From: Pelomonas sp. CA6
GTDB taxonomy: Bacteria; Pseudomonadota; Gammaproteobacteria; Burkholderiales; Burkholderiaceae_C
Direction: 5' to 3'
Assembly (NCBI RefSeq): GCF_022549225.1
Contig: NZ_JAKZFD010000001.1
Location: 1 to 64,000 of the forward strand
Length of the DNA stretch: 64,000 nucleotides
The notes under the pieces are model-generated. The model saw nothing but the letters and a program-made list of their open reading frames with translations. It was not told the origin of the DNA and did not search any database. Below, piece after piece: positions 27,562 to 37,188 of the stretch. The number at the start of each line of letters is the position of its first letter. The stretch's first letter is position 1. Made by a program: the position numbers and the translations under genes.

Positions 27562-28052
27562 GCCGAGCGCCGGGCCGCCCCAAGCCGGCCCATCTGGCGA
27601 TGTGCGAGCGGGGCCACCCCCGCGAGCATCGCCGTCCCCATGGGGGACCGGCCAGGGTACTCCCTGGCCGAGGGGCATCATGATTTGCCGAGCGCCGGGC
27701 CGCCCCAAGCCGGCCCATCTGGCGATGTGCGAGCGGGGCCACCCCCGCGAGCATCGCCGTCCCCATGGGGGATCGGCCAGGGTACTCCCTGGCCGAGGGG
27801 CATCATGATTTGCCGAGCGCCGGGCCGCCCCAAGCCGGCCCATCTGGCGATGTGCGAGCGGGGCCATCCCCGCGAGCATCGCCGTCCCCCTGGGGGACCG
27901 GCCGGGGTACTCCCTGGCCGAGGGGCATCATGATTTGCCGAGCGCCGGGCCGCCCCAAGCCGGCCCATCTGGCGATGTGCGAGCGGGGCCACTCCCGCGA
28001 GCATCGCCGTCCCCCTGGGGGACCGGCCAGGGTACTCCCTGGCCGAGGGGCT
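27562..28052. repeat. four tandem copies of a 125-bp structured repeat
   Basis: Copies start at 27562, 27687, 27812 and 27937, each 125 bp, nearly identical; the last lacks the final dozen bases before the neighbouring gene. Each begins GCCGAGCGCCGGGCC and ends GGCATCATGATTT. Each unit holds several inverted repeats: GGCCAGGG/CCCTGGCC around TACT, GTCCCC/GGGGAC, and GCGATGTGCGAGCGGGG facing CCCCGCGAGCATCGC. Copies 1 and 2 have CCCCATGGGGG, copies 3 and 4 CCCCCTGGGGG. It lies between the 3' ends of nirE and the first Dnr-like gene. A diverged single copy occurs at 56.8 kb. Confidence 0.95.
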
Positions 28053-28055
28053 CAT

Positions 28056-28757
28056 TCAAGCCGAACAGTACCGTGCCAAACCCTGCGGCTGCAGGATGTG
28101 GATGTCGCGCCGGCGCGTCTCGATCAGGCCGGCGTCTTCGAGCTCGCGCAGCACGCGCGAGAAGTATTCGGGCGTCAGCGACAGCCGCGACGCGATGGTG
28201 GCCTTGCTGACCGGCAGCGACACCACCACCGGCGCGGTGCCGCGCTGGCCGCCACGCGCCTCGGGGCGCGACAGCAGATAGCCGACGACGCGGCGCACGC
28301 CGCTGTGCAGGCAGTAGGCCTCGACGTCCTGCAGCAGGTCCTGGATGCGCTGCGACGCACCGGCCAGCAGGCGCAGCGCGAAGCGCGGCTCGCGCGCCAC
28401 CAGCGCGGTCAGCGGCGCCTTGGGCAGGTGCAGCAGCAGCAGATCGGTCAGCGCCTGCGCGTGCAGGCTGTGCGGCTGGCCGTGGAAGACCAGGGTCTCG
28501 CCGATGCACTGGCCCGGGCCGATCAGCTCGAAGACCTTTTCGCCGCCCGCGGGCGTCAGCCCGTACAGCTTCACATGCCCGGTCACGACCACCAGCATCT
28601 CGTCGCAGCGGTGGCCCGCAGCGAACAGCCGGTCGCCCCGCGTGGGCCGGCTCAGCCGGCAGCCCTGCAGGGCCAGGGTCTGCCGGTCTTCTTCGCGCAG
28701 CTCGGCGAACAGCGGCAGCGTGCCCAGATAGCGTGTGAGATCGAACGATGCGGCCAT
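28056..28757 (-). CDS. dnr: Crp/Fnr-family regulator, Dnr-like (copy 1)
   Basis: A 233-residue protein with an N-terminal cyclic-nucleotide-binding-like sensor domain and a C-terminal winged helix. The recognition helix VSKATIASRLSLTPEYFSRVLREL carries the E-xx-SR pattern that reads TTGA half sites. There is no N-terminal cysteine cluster of the FNR type, so a heme/NO-sensing Dnr mode is more likely. A TTGAT-N4-GTCAA box lies 67 bp upstream of its start, indicating auto- or cross-regulation. The 3' end lies against the tandem repeat array. Start ATG 28757. Confidence 0.85.
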   Translation of the reverse strand: MAASFDLTRYLGTLPLFAELREEDRQTLALQGCRLSRPTRGDRLFAAGHRCDEMLVVVTGHVKLYGLTPAGGEKVFELIGPGQCIGETLVFHGQPHSLHAQALTDLLLLHLPKAPLTALVAREPRFALRLLAGASQRIQDLLQDVEAYCLHSGVRRVVGYLLSRPEARGGQRGTAPVVVSLPVSKATIASRLSLTPEYFSRVLRELEDAGLIETRRRDIHILQPQGLARYCSA

Positions 28758-28817
28758 GGAATCCTCCCTGCTTTACGGCTTGCCGCCCGGATTCTTTGCG
28801 GCAGGCCCCGCGCGCGA

Positions 28818-28831
28818 TTGATGCGCGTCAA
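28818..28831. promoter_or_regulatory. FNR/Dnr-type box before dnr copy 1
   Basis: TTGATGCGCGTCAA; centre 67 bp before the regulator ATG (28757). It matches the FNR/Dnr consensus TTGAT-N4-(A/G)TCAA. Confidence 0.75.
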
Positions 28832-28933
28832 GCTCGCCCGCCTGCTCATACTTCGGAACGAGAGCGTGGCGGACTGTCATCATCCTTTCGAACGATGCCG
28901 CCTCGGGGCTTGATCCACCACAAGACCTAGGGC

Positions 28934-28955
28934 GCGGCCGGCCCAGGCCGGCCGC
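28934..28955 (-). terminator. 10-bp perfect hairpin between the two dnr genes
   Basis: GCGGCCGGCC pairs with GGCCGGCCGC around CA, with outer AAGACC/GGTCTT bases extending the fold. It lies 28 bp beyond the stop of the second dnr gene on the minus strand; there is no T-run. Confidence 0.5.
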
Positions 28956-28982
28956 GGGGGCCACCCGGCACGGGGTCTTTGC

Positions 28983-29687
28983 CTAGGCGGGGGTGGACGG
29001 ATAGTGGGCCAGGCGCTGCGCGTCGAGGATGTGGATGTCGCGCCGGTCGACGCGGATCAGCTCGGCGGACTCCAGCTCGTGCAGCACGCGCGAGAAGTAC
29101 TCCGGCGTCATCGACAGCCGCGAGGCCAGCGTGGCCTTGCTGACCGGCAGCGACACGGTGATCACCTCGCCGCTGGCGCAGTCCTCCACCTCGGTCTCGC
29201 GCAGCAGGTAGCCGATCACGCGCTGCATGCCACTGTGCAGCGCATAGGCCTGCACGTCGTGCACCAGGCCGTGCAGCCGGCGCGAGATGCCGGCCAGCAT
29301 GCGCAGCGCGAAGCGGGAGTCCTGCTCGATCTCGGCCAGCACCGCAGGCTTGCCCACGCTGAGCACCAGGCTGTCGCTGAGCGCCTGGGCGTTCACGATG
29401 TAGGGCTTGCCGGTGAACATCAGCGCCTCGGCGAAGCTGTGGCCGGGGCCGATCAGTTCGATGACCTTTTCCTGGCCCGCCGGCGAGATCGCGAACAGTT
29501 TGATCTGGCCGGTCACGGTGACGTGGAAGGCCTCGCAGGGCTCGCCGACGCTGAACACGCGCTCGCCGCGCTGCAGCCGCCGCAGCGAGCAGCCGCGCGC
29601 CAGGCGCTGCAGCTCGGTGGCGTTGAGGTCGCTGAACAGCGGCAGCACCGACAGGTAGCGGGGAAGATCGAAATGGCGGAGGTCCAT
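28983..29687 (-). CDS. Crp/Fnr-family regulator, Dnr-like (copy 2)
   Basis: A 234-residue paralogue of the neighbouring regulator with the same layout (FDLPRYLSVLPLFSDL..., SFAEALMFTGKPYIVNAQAL, VSKATLASRLSMTPEYFSRVLHEL). The E-xx-SR reading residues are intact and there is no FNR-type cysteine cluster. Start ATG 29687 has AAAGG 7 bases ahead and aligns with copy 1; the ATG at 29708 has no ribosome site. A degenerate box TTGACCGCGCTTAA is centred 71 bp upstream. Duplication with divergence suggests that the two read different signals or different sites. Confidence 0.85.
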   Translation of the reverse strand: MDLRHFDLPRYLSVLPLFSDLNATELQRLARGCSLRRLQRGERVFSVGEPCEAFHVTVTGQIKLFAISPAGQEKVIELIGPGHSFAEALMFTGKPYIVNAQALSDSLVLSVGKPAVLAEIEQDSRFALRMLAGISRRLHGLVHDVQAYALHSGMQRVIGYLLRETEVEDCASGEVITVSLPVSKATLASRLSMTPEYFSRVLHELESAELIRVDRRDIHILDAQRLAHYPSTPA

Positions 29688-29751
29688 CGGCGGGCCTTTG
29701 CGGGACATTGACTGACGCGCGCGATTCTGGGCGCCCGGCCCAGGCTACGCC

Positions 29752-29765
29752 TTGACCGCGCTTAA
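29752..29765. promoter_or_regulatory. imperfect Crp/Fnr-type box before dnr copy 2
   Basis: TTGACCGCGCTTAA keeps one good half (TTGA) and one weak half (TTAA). The distance of 71 bp from the chosen start equals that of the clearer boxes, which is the main reason to accept it. Confidence 0.45.
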
Positions 29766-29839
29766 GTCCAGGAACGGTGGGGACGGGTGTCGAACCCGCC
29801 GCCAGGGCGGGAAGGTCTGGGCCGCTATCGGCGACGCGC

Positions 29840-31681
29840 TCAGGCCTGGCGCGTCAGGCGCGCATAGAGCGCCGTGAGCCGCTGCGGCAGCTGTTCGGGG
29901 CGCTGCAGCTGGGCCCAGCCGCCGCGGCCGAACAGGCGCGGCAGGTAGTCCTGGGCCTCGGCGTCGATGCTCAGGCAGAAGGGCGTCAGGCCCGCCTCGC
30001 GCGCCTGCTGCACCGCATGGCGGGTGTCCTCCAGCCCCCAGCGGCCCTCGTAGACGTCGAGGTCGTTGGGCTTGCCGTCGGTCAGGATGAGCAGCAGGCG
30101 CTGGCGCTCGGGCCGCGCGGCGAGCCGCTGCGTGGCGGCGCGCACCGCGGCGCCCATGCGCGTGTAGTAGCCCGGGCGCACGGCGCCGACGCGCGCGCGC
30201 GCCGCGGCATCCCAGCGCTGGTCGAAGTCCTTGAGCTGCTGCAGCCGCACATGTTCGCGGCGCACCGAGCTGAAGCCCAGCATCTCGAAGGGGTCGCCGC
30301 AGCCCTGCAGCGCCTCGCCGAAGACGTAGAGCGCGTCTCGTATGACGTCGATCACCCGCGCCTCCTGGCTGCACCAGGCGTCGGTGGACAGCGACAGGTC
30401 GGCCAGCAGCAGGCTGGCGAGGTCGCGCTGGCCGCGTTGGCGGCGCGCATGCACGGGCGGCTCGGCGCTCTGGTTGGGCTGGCCGCGCGCCAGCGAATGG
30501 CGCACCCAGGCGTCCAGGTCCAGGCGCTCGCCCTCGGCGCAGCCGTGCTGCCACTGCGGCGCGGCACGCAGGGCTTCCAGGCGACGGCGCATGCGCCCGG
30601 CGACGCGGCGCAGCGCGGGCGGCGGCAGCCAGGGCTCGGCCGGCTGCGCCTGCAGCCATTGCGCCGCGCAGTGGCCAGGCAGCAGCCGGCCGGCCTTCCA
30701 GTCCCATTCGGGCAATGGCAGCGGCGCGCCCAGCGGCCGGTCGTCGGCGGCGGCGCTGGGCAGGTCCAGGTCGAAGCGCACGCGCGAGGCCAGGCTGCGC
30801 ACGCGGCGCACCAGGCTCAGCCGCTCCATGTCGTCGGCGGCTTCGCCGGCCTGTTCGTCGGGGCTGTCGTCCTCGGCGCGGTCCAGCTGCACGTGCTCGC
30901 CCCAGCTCAGCAGGGACTCGACCTTGGAGGTCAGCAGCAGGGGGGCGCGCGCCGTCTTCTGCTGCACCTGGCGGGTGCGGCGGCGCGTCGCGCTGCTGGC
31001 ATGCGGGTCGGGCGGGCGGTCCTGGCCGGCGCCGGACCGCGGCGCGGGCGCTTGGGCGTCGGGTGCGGCCGGATCGGCCTCGGGCAGCACGGAAATCCAC
31101 AGCCACACCGGCGCCACGTCCGCCGGGTCCAGGTGCAGCCCGGGCGGTGGCGCGTCGCCGCGCAGGGCTTGTTGCACGGCGGCTTCGGCGGCGTTGGCCG
31201 GGGCACCGCGCTGGGCCAGGTGGGCGTCGCGCAGGCGTTGCCAGCGCGGCAGCAGCCCCGGAAAGCGCGCCAGCGCGCGCGCGCAGGCGTGTTGGTTGGC
31301 CTGCAGCCAGCCTGGGTCGGCGGGCGTGGGTGCGTCGCCGTGGCTGGCGGCCAATGCGGCCAGCCACAGATAGAGCTCGCGGTTGAGTTCGCGCGTGTCG
31401 AACACGGCGATGCGCGGCGGCAGGGCCAGGGTCTGGCCGTCCAGCTCGGCGCGCGTCACGCGCAGGCCGCTGCCGGCCAGGCGTTGCAGCCAGCCGCGCG
31501 CACCACCGGCGCGCGACAGCCCGCTGGGCACGATGCGCAGCGCGGCATCGCCGCCCAGCGCGCGGTAGAACAGGGCCAGCGGCCGCGCCATGTCGGCCAG
31601 CGCCACGCCCTGGTCCTCATGCTCGCGCGAGACCAGCCGCGTGATCAGGCGGTCCCAGTGCGCGCCGACCCACTCTTCCAT
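29840..31681 (-). CDS. norD: NorD, von Willebrand factor A protein for NO-reductase activation
   Basis: A 613-residue cytosolic protein, with a C-terminal vWA domain from about residue 400. The metal-dependent adhesion site is LLLADLSLSTDAW (DxSxS) and a late TDGKPND gives the further metal ligand. The middle is low complexity (PDAQAPAPRSGAGQDRPPD) and probably a linker. NorD partners the AAA+ protein NorQ to insert iron into NorB. Starts 18 bp after norQ on the same strand; it is the last gene of norCBQD. Confidence 0.92.
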   Translation of the reverse strand: MEEWVGAHWDRLITRLVSREHEDQGVALADMARPLALFYRALGGDAALRIVPSGLSRAGGARGWLQRLAGSGLRVTRAELDGQTLALPPRIAVFDTRELNRELYLWLAALAASHGDAPTPADPGWLQANQHACARALARFPGLLPRWQRLRDAHLAQRGAPANAAEAAVQQALRGDAPPPGLHLDPADVAPVWLWISVLPEADPAAPDAQAPAPRSGAGQDRPPDPHASSATRRRTRQVQQKTARAPLLLTSKVESLLSWGEHVQLDRAEDDSPDEQAGEAADDMERLSLVRRVRSLASRVRFDLDLPSAAADDRPLGAPLPLPEWDWKAGRLLPGHCAAQWLQAQPAEPWLPPPALRRVAGRMRRRLEALRAAPQWQHGCAEGERLDLDAWVRHSLARGQPNQSAEPPVHARRQRGQRDLASLLLADLSLSTDAWCSQEARVIDVIRDALYVFGEALQGCGDPFEMLGFSSVRREHVRLQQLKDFDQRWDAAARARVGAVRPGYYTRMGAAVRAATQRLAARPERQRLLLILTDGKPNDLDVYEGRWGLEDTRHAVQQAREAGLTPFCLSIDAEAQDYLPRLFGRGGWAQLQRPEQLPQRLTALYARLTRQA

Positions 31682-31699
31682 GGCGTCGCTCCGCCGCTC

Positions 31700-32509
31700 T
31701 CAGGCGGGGCCCAGCACCGCGAGCAGCACCTCGTCCAGCGCCGCCAGCGTGGGACCGTCGTCGCTGAGCGCCTGCAGCACCGCGGCGCGGCAGGCCTGGT
31801 GCAGGTCCAGCCCGCCTTGCGCGAGCCGGGCCGCCATCACCAGCAGCCGGGTGCTGGCGGTCTCCTCCAGGTCGTGCTCGGTGAGCCGGCGCAGCGCCTG
31901 GCCCAGGCGCACCAGGCAGGCGGCGCGCGCGGCGTCGCAGCCGCTTTCGGCCTGCACGATGGACTGCTCCAGCGCGGGCGCCGGGTAGTCCAGGCTCAGC
32001 GCGACAAAGCGCTGGCGCGTGCTGGGCTTGAGGCCCTTGAGCAGGTTCTGGTAGCCGGGGTTGTAGCTGATCACCAGCATGAAGCCGGGCGCGGCGGGCA
32101 CCAGCTCGCCGGTGCGCTCGATGGGCAGCACGCGGCGGTCGTCGGCCAGCGGATGCAGCACGACGGTGGTGTCCTTGCGCGCCTCGACCACCTCGTCCAG
32201 GTAGCAGATCGCGCCTTCGCGCACCGCGCGCGCCAGGGGGCCGTCCACCCAGCGGGTGTCGCCGCCGACGATCAGGTGGCGGCCCACCAGATCGGCCGCG
32301 CCCAGGTCGTCATGACAGCTGACCGTGATCAGCGGCCGGCCCAGGCGGGCCGCCATGTGCTCCACCAGCCGCGTCTTGCCGCAGCCGGTGGGGCCCTTGA
32401 TCAGCAGCGGCAGGGCGCTGGCATGGGCCTGCTCGAAGACGCGGCACTCCGTGCCCTGTTCGGCGTAGTAGGGGATGCCGGCGAGCCGGCGCGCATCGTG
32501 CAGGTCCAT
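31700..32509 (-). CDS. norQ: NorQ, MoxR-type AAA+ ATPase
   Basis: A 269-residue ATPase with Walker A GPTGCGKTRL (39-47), Walker B AICYLDEVVEARKD and sensor VISYNPGYQN. It acts with NorD as an ATP-driven chaperone that opens NorB for insertion of the non-heme iron. It starts 19 bp after norB and precedes norD by 18 bp. Confidence 0.94.
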   Translation of the reverse strand: MDLHDARRLAGIPYYAEQGTECRVFEQAHASALPLLIKGPTGCGKTRLVEHMAARLGRPLITVSCHDDLGAADLVGRHLIVGGDTRWVDGPLARAVREGAICYLDEVVEARKDTTVVLHPLADDRRVLPIERTGELVPAAPGFMLVISYNPGYQNLLKGLKPSTRQRFVALSLDYPAPALEQSIVQAESGCDAARAACLVRLGQALRRLTEHDLEETASTRLLVMAARLAQGGLDLHQACRAAVLQALSDDGPTLAALDEVLLAVLGPA

Positions 32510-32528
32510 GCTGGGGCTCCCGCGTGGC

Positions 32529-34383
<1,855 letters not shown>

Positions 34384-34443
34384 GGGGTCCTCCGGCAGGA
34401 TGTGGGAATGGCCGAAAGCCTAGTGTTCTGGTCAGGAATTTCC

Positions 34444-34457
34444 TTGAACCAGTTCAA
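34444..34457. promoter_or_regulatory. Dnr/FNR-type box before norC
   Basis: TTGAACCAGTTCAA, centred 67 bp before the norC ATG. It has the same arms as the nirS box and the inverse core (CCAG versus CTGG). Confidence 0.8.
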
Positions 34458-34488
34458 CCGCGGGGCAGGTGTGGCGCGCGCCCCTCGC

Positions 34489-34917
34489 TCAGTGCCGGCC
34501 CAGCAGCGGGCCCAGCGCGTCCAGCGTGTTCTTGACCAGCAGGCCGAACTCGGTGTCGCCCTCCATCACCAGCGCGCGATCGAAGAAGAGCCGGTCGGCG
34601 TCCTCCTCGCCGCGCAGCAGCTGCCACAGCGCGCGGCTGCGCGCGCGTATGCGCAGTGCCGGCGTGGCGCAGCCGGCGGCGGCCTCGAAGCCACGCTCGC
34701 CCAGGCGCAGGCGCACGCGCACGCCGGGCTCCAGCAGCTCCAGCTCCAGCACCGGGCCGCGCAGGGCCTCGCGCTGCGCGGCGTCCAGGCGCGGCCACAG
34801 CAGCCGGTCCAGCAGCCGCGCGGCGGCGAAGGACGGCGGCTGCAGCGGCAGACGGCGCACCAGCGCGCGGGCCTGGGCGGCGGCACGGGCCGCCAGCGGG
34901 GGCAGGGTGTCATGCAT
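34489..34917 (-). CDS. ubiT: UbiT-like SCP2-domain accessory protein for O2-independent ubiquinone synthesis
   Basis: A 142-residue protein of the SCP2 sterol-binding fold (LELELLEPGVRVRLRLGERGF, LRIRARSRALWQLLRGEEDADRLFFDRALVMEGDTEFG). The closing FDRALVMEGDTEFGLLVKNTLD segment is characteristic of UbiT. It binds isoprenoid quinone intermediates and brings them to the hydroxylation complex. It overlaps ubiV by 8 bp and follows ubiU-ubiV, the usual partner set. Confidence 0.85.
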   Translation of the reverse strand: MHDTLPPLAARAAAQARALVRRLPLQPPSFAAARLLDRLLWPRLDAAQREALRGPVLELELLEPGVRVRLRLGERGFEAAAGCATPALRIRARSRALWQLLRGEEDADRLFFDRALVMEGDTEFGLLVKNTLDALGPLLGRH

Positions 34918-35902
34918 GTTCGAGCTCCTTCATGCCCGCCTCGCGGCGGGCAAAACCATGGACCAGGGTGCCGGGCAGGTTCAGCCCCGCGGCCTGGCGC
35001 AGCGCCTCAGCCGCCGGCAGGCGGCCGTTGAAGACCTGTTCATGCAGCACCAACATCGCGTGGAAGTCGCCGCTGCAGGGCGACAGGCGCAAGGCGGCGA
35101 TGCCGGCCGCGGCGATGGCGTCCGGCTCGCCGAGCACGCAGTGCAGGCCCGCCGACTGCGTCTGTATGCCGTTGAGGACCAGGAAGTCCTGTCCCTCGCG
35201 GCTCTTCAGCAGCAAGCCGTCGGCGTCGTCGCGGCAGCGGAAATCGCACTGGTCCTTGGGCAGGTGATGGTGGCGGGCGGTGAAGCAGCGCGCCGAGAAG
35301 GCCAGTGGCATGCGGCCGAAGGCGAACAGCTCCGTGCGCAGCGCGCCGCCTTCGGGCGCTCGCACGGGATCCCGCGGCGGGTTGATGCGCGCCACCGCAT
35401 CCAGCGCCAGCTCCAGCGGAGGCACCCAGGTGGCGCAGCCGGGCAGCGTATGCTCCCGCAGCGCGCTGCGGCTGTAGATGTTGATGTGCGGCCCCAGCGC
35501 CAGGGCCGGGCGCGGCCTGCCGTCTGGACGCGAGGCGTGGGCCTGCAGCGCGGCGGTGTCGCCGGCCTCGAGCTCGAACTCGGTCTGCTCGGCGGCGATG
35601 CGGCGCATCTGGCGCAGCTCGGCCTCGGACATCAGCAGCGGCAGCGTGGCCAGGCGCACGCGCTTGCCGGCCTGCGTCAGTTCGCGGCCCAGCGCCAGCC
35701 AGTCGTCCAGCGTGAACTCGTGGCGGCGCGAGCAACAGACCTCGCCCAGCACCACGGTGTCGGCCGGGCCCTCGGCGATGTCGGCGTAAAAGGCCATCAG
35801 GGTCTGGCGCGGCCACCAGTACTGCAGCGGGCCGACGCAGAGCTGCATGGCGCGCGCTGCGCGTGTTGCGCCGGATGAGGAATCGGAAGGAAGGGAAGGC
35901 AT
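34910..35902 (-). CDS. ubiV: UbiV, Fe-S U32-family protein for O2-independent ubiquinone hydroxylation
   Basis: A 330-residue U32-peptidase-like protein lacking a protease role. Cysteines that bind a 4Fe-4S cluster are present in GEVCCSRRHEFT, ARCFTARHHH and KDQCDFRCRDD. With UbiU it hydroxylates ubiquinone rings without O2, using prephenate as oxygen donor. Start ATG 35902 has GGAG 6 bases ahead; a second ATG at 35914 in frame lacks one. The gene lies 17 bp after ubiU. Its position next to nor genes suits quinone supply during denitrification. Confidence 0.9.
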   Translation of the reverse strand: MPSLPSDSSSGATRAARAMQLCVGPLQYWWPRQTLMAFYADIAEGPADTVVLGEVCCSRRHEFTLDDWLALGRELTQAGKRVRLATLPLLMSEAELRQMRRIAAEQTEFELEAGDTAALQAHASRPDGRPRPALALGPHINIYSRSALREHTLPGCATWVPPLELALDAVARINPPRDPVRAPEGGALRTELFAFGRMPLAFSARCFTARHHHLPKDQCDFRCRDDADGLLLKSREGQDFLVLNGIQTQSAGLHCVLGEPDAIAAAGIAALRLSPCSGDFHAMLVLHEQVFNGRLPAAEALRQAAGLNLPGTLVHGFARREAGMKELEHA

Positions 35903-35919
35903 GGGCAACTCCATGGGAT

Positions 35920-36930
35920 TCAACGCCAGGGGCGGTCGAAGGCGCCCAGCGTGCCTTGCTGGCCCTCGGCCCAGCGGCCCAGTTCCTGGGCCCAGGCGGG
36001 CTTGGGCGAAAAGCGCGGCTGGCTGAAGGCCTGGTCGATGGCCTCGCGCCAGACGCGCGTGACGCCGGCCACATAGGCGGGGCTGCGCTGGCGGCCTTCG
36101 ATCTTGATCGCCTTCACGCCCGCGGCGATCAGCTGCGGCAGCAGGGCCAGGGTGTTCAGGCTGGTGGGCTCCTCCAGCGCGTAGTCCAGCCGGCCGTCGA
36201 CCTCGAAGCGGCCCTTGCACAACGTGGGATAGCCGCGCGGCTCGTCGGGGGCGTAGCGGTCGATCAGCACGCCGTTGAGCCGCGCCTCCACACCCTCGGG
36301 CCGCTCCATCCATTGCACCGCCGACGGCGGCGAGCAGACACCCGCGGTGTTGGGCGACTGGCCGGTGGCGTAGGAGGACAGCGCGCAGCGGCCCTCCACC
36401 ATCACGCAGAGGCTGCCGAAGCCGAAGACCTCGATCTCCACCGGGCTGTGGCGGATCACATGCTGCACCTGCGACAGCGTCAGCACGCGAGGCAGCACCG
36501 CGCGCTGGATGCCGTAGCGCTCGCGGTAGAACTCGATCGCCTCGTAGCTGGTGGCGGAGGCCTGCACCGACAGGTGCAGGCGCAGTCGCGGATGGTGGCG
36601 GTGCGCGTAGGCCAGCACCGCAGTGTCGGCGACGATCAGCGCGTCCGCGCCCAGCGCCGCGGCCTGGTCCACGGCCTGCTGCCAGGGGCGCTCGTCGCGT
36701 GCGTCGGCATAGGTGTTCAGCGCCATCAGCACCTGGCGGCCGCGCGCATGGGCATAGGCCAGGCCTTCGCGCACCTGGGCTTCGTCGAAGTTCAGGCCGG
36801 CGAAGTTGCGCGCGTTGGTGGCGTTCTTCAAGCCCAGGTAGACGGCGTCGGCCCCGGCATCGATCGCGCTGGTCAGCGCGCGCAGCGATCCCGCGGGGCA
36901 GACCAGATGCGGCTTCTCGGCAGCGGGCAT
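35920..36930 (-). CDS. ubiU: UbiU, Fe-S U32-family protein for O2-independent ubiquinone hydroxylation
   Basis: A 336-residue U32-family protein opening with LVCPAGSLRALTSAIDAGAD. Cluster cysteines lie in FGSLCVMVEGRCALSSYAT and GVCSPPS, with a further one in YPTLCKGRF. It forms a heterodimer with UbiV. The first of three genes; its promoter region holds a TTGT-N6-ACAA palindrome 62 bp upstream. Divergent from the third Crp-type regulator. Confidence 0.92.
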   Translation of the reverse strand: MPAAEKPHLVCPAGSLRALTSAIDAGADAVYLGLKNATNARNFAGLNFDEAQVREGLAYAHARGRQVLMALNTYADARDERPWQQAVDQAAALGADALIVADTAVLAYAHRHHPRLRLHLSVQASATSYEAIEFYRERYGIQRAVLPRVLTLSQVQHVIRHSPVEIEVFGFGSLCVMVEGRCALSSYATGQSPNTAGVCSPPSAVQWMERPEGVEARLNGVLIDRYAPDEPRGYPTLCKGRFEVDGRLDYALEEPTSLNTLALLPQLIAAGVKAIKIEGRQRSPAYVAGVTRVWREAIDQAFSQPRFSPKPAWAQELGRWAEGQQGTLGAFDRPWR

Positions 36931-36985
36931 CGTGGCTCCTCGTGAAAGAAAGCGGGCAATCTAGGCAGCGGGGGCGGGCGGCCCT

Positions 36986-36999
36986 TTGTTCTGGCACAA
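36986..36999. promoter_or_regulatory. Crp/Fnr-like palindrome before ubiU
   Basis: TTGTTCTGGCACAA inside arms CCCTTTGT and ACAAGGGG. Centre 62 bp before the ubiU ATG. Half sites are TTGT instead of TTGA, so the reader may differ from the nir/nor boxes. Confidence 0.5.
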
Positions 37000-37121
37000 G
37001 GGGTCAAGACCGATGGATGCTGCGATGTCCCTTCGCGGCGAAGGGGCTTGCACGAGTACGCGCCGCGCGAGGCGAACCAGATCAAGTTTTTGCCAAGCGC
37101 GCCGCCATCGGCCTGCGCCCT

Positions 37122-37135
37122 TTGTGGCAGGTCAA
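37122..37135. promoter_or_regulatory. Crp/Fnr-like palindrome before the third Crp-type gene
   Basis: TTGTGGCAGGTCAA, 60 bp (centre) before the ATG at 37189. It is nested in CCTTTGT ... ACAAAGG outer arms. One half site matches TCAA, the other TTGT. Confidence 0.45.
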
Positions 37136-37188
37136 ACAAAGGTGGGGGTGCTGCCGCAAGAGTGCCACCTTGCAAACGGAGAGCCCCC

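Noticed and set aside
27602-27933. Open frames running through the tandem repeats
   Set aside because: They exist only because the repeat length and GC content keep frames open; the translations repeat PPRASPSPWG-like low-complexity sequence with no ribosome site or family match.
27562-28052. CRISPR array
   Set aside because: The units are 125 bp and continuous, with no alternation of short repeats and unique spacers, and no cas gene is near.
29785-29825. A tRNA T-arm-like stretch on the minus strand (GGGTTCGACACCCG followed by CCCCACC)
   Set aside because: No matching acceptor 5' strand, D-arm or anticodon arm is found within 90 bp, and no second copy exists in the window that would form an att pair. 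Probably chance, though a tRNA 3'-end remnant cannot be excluded.
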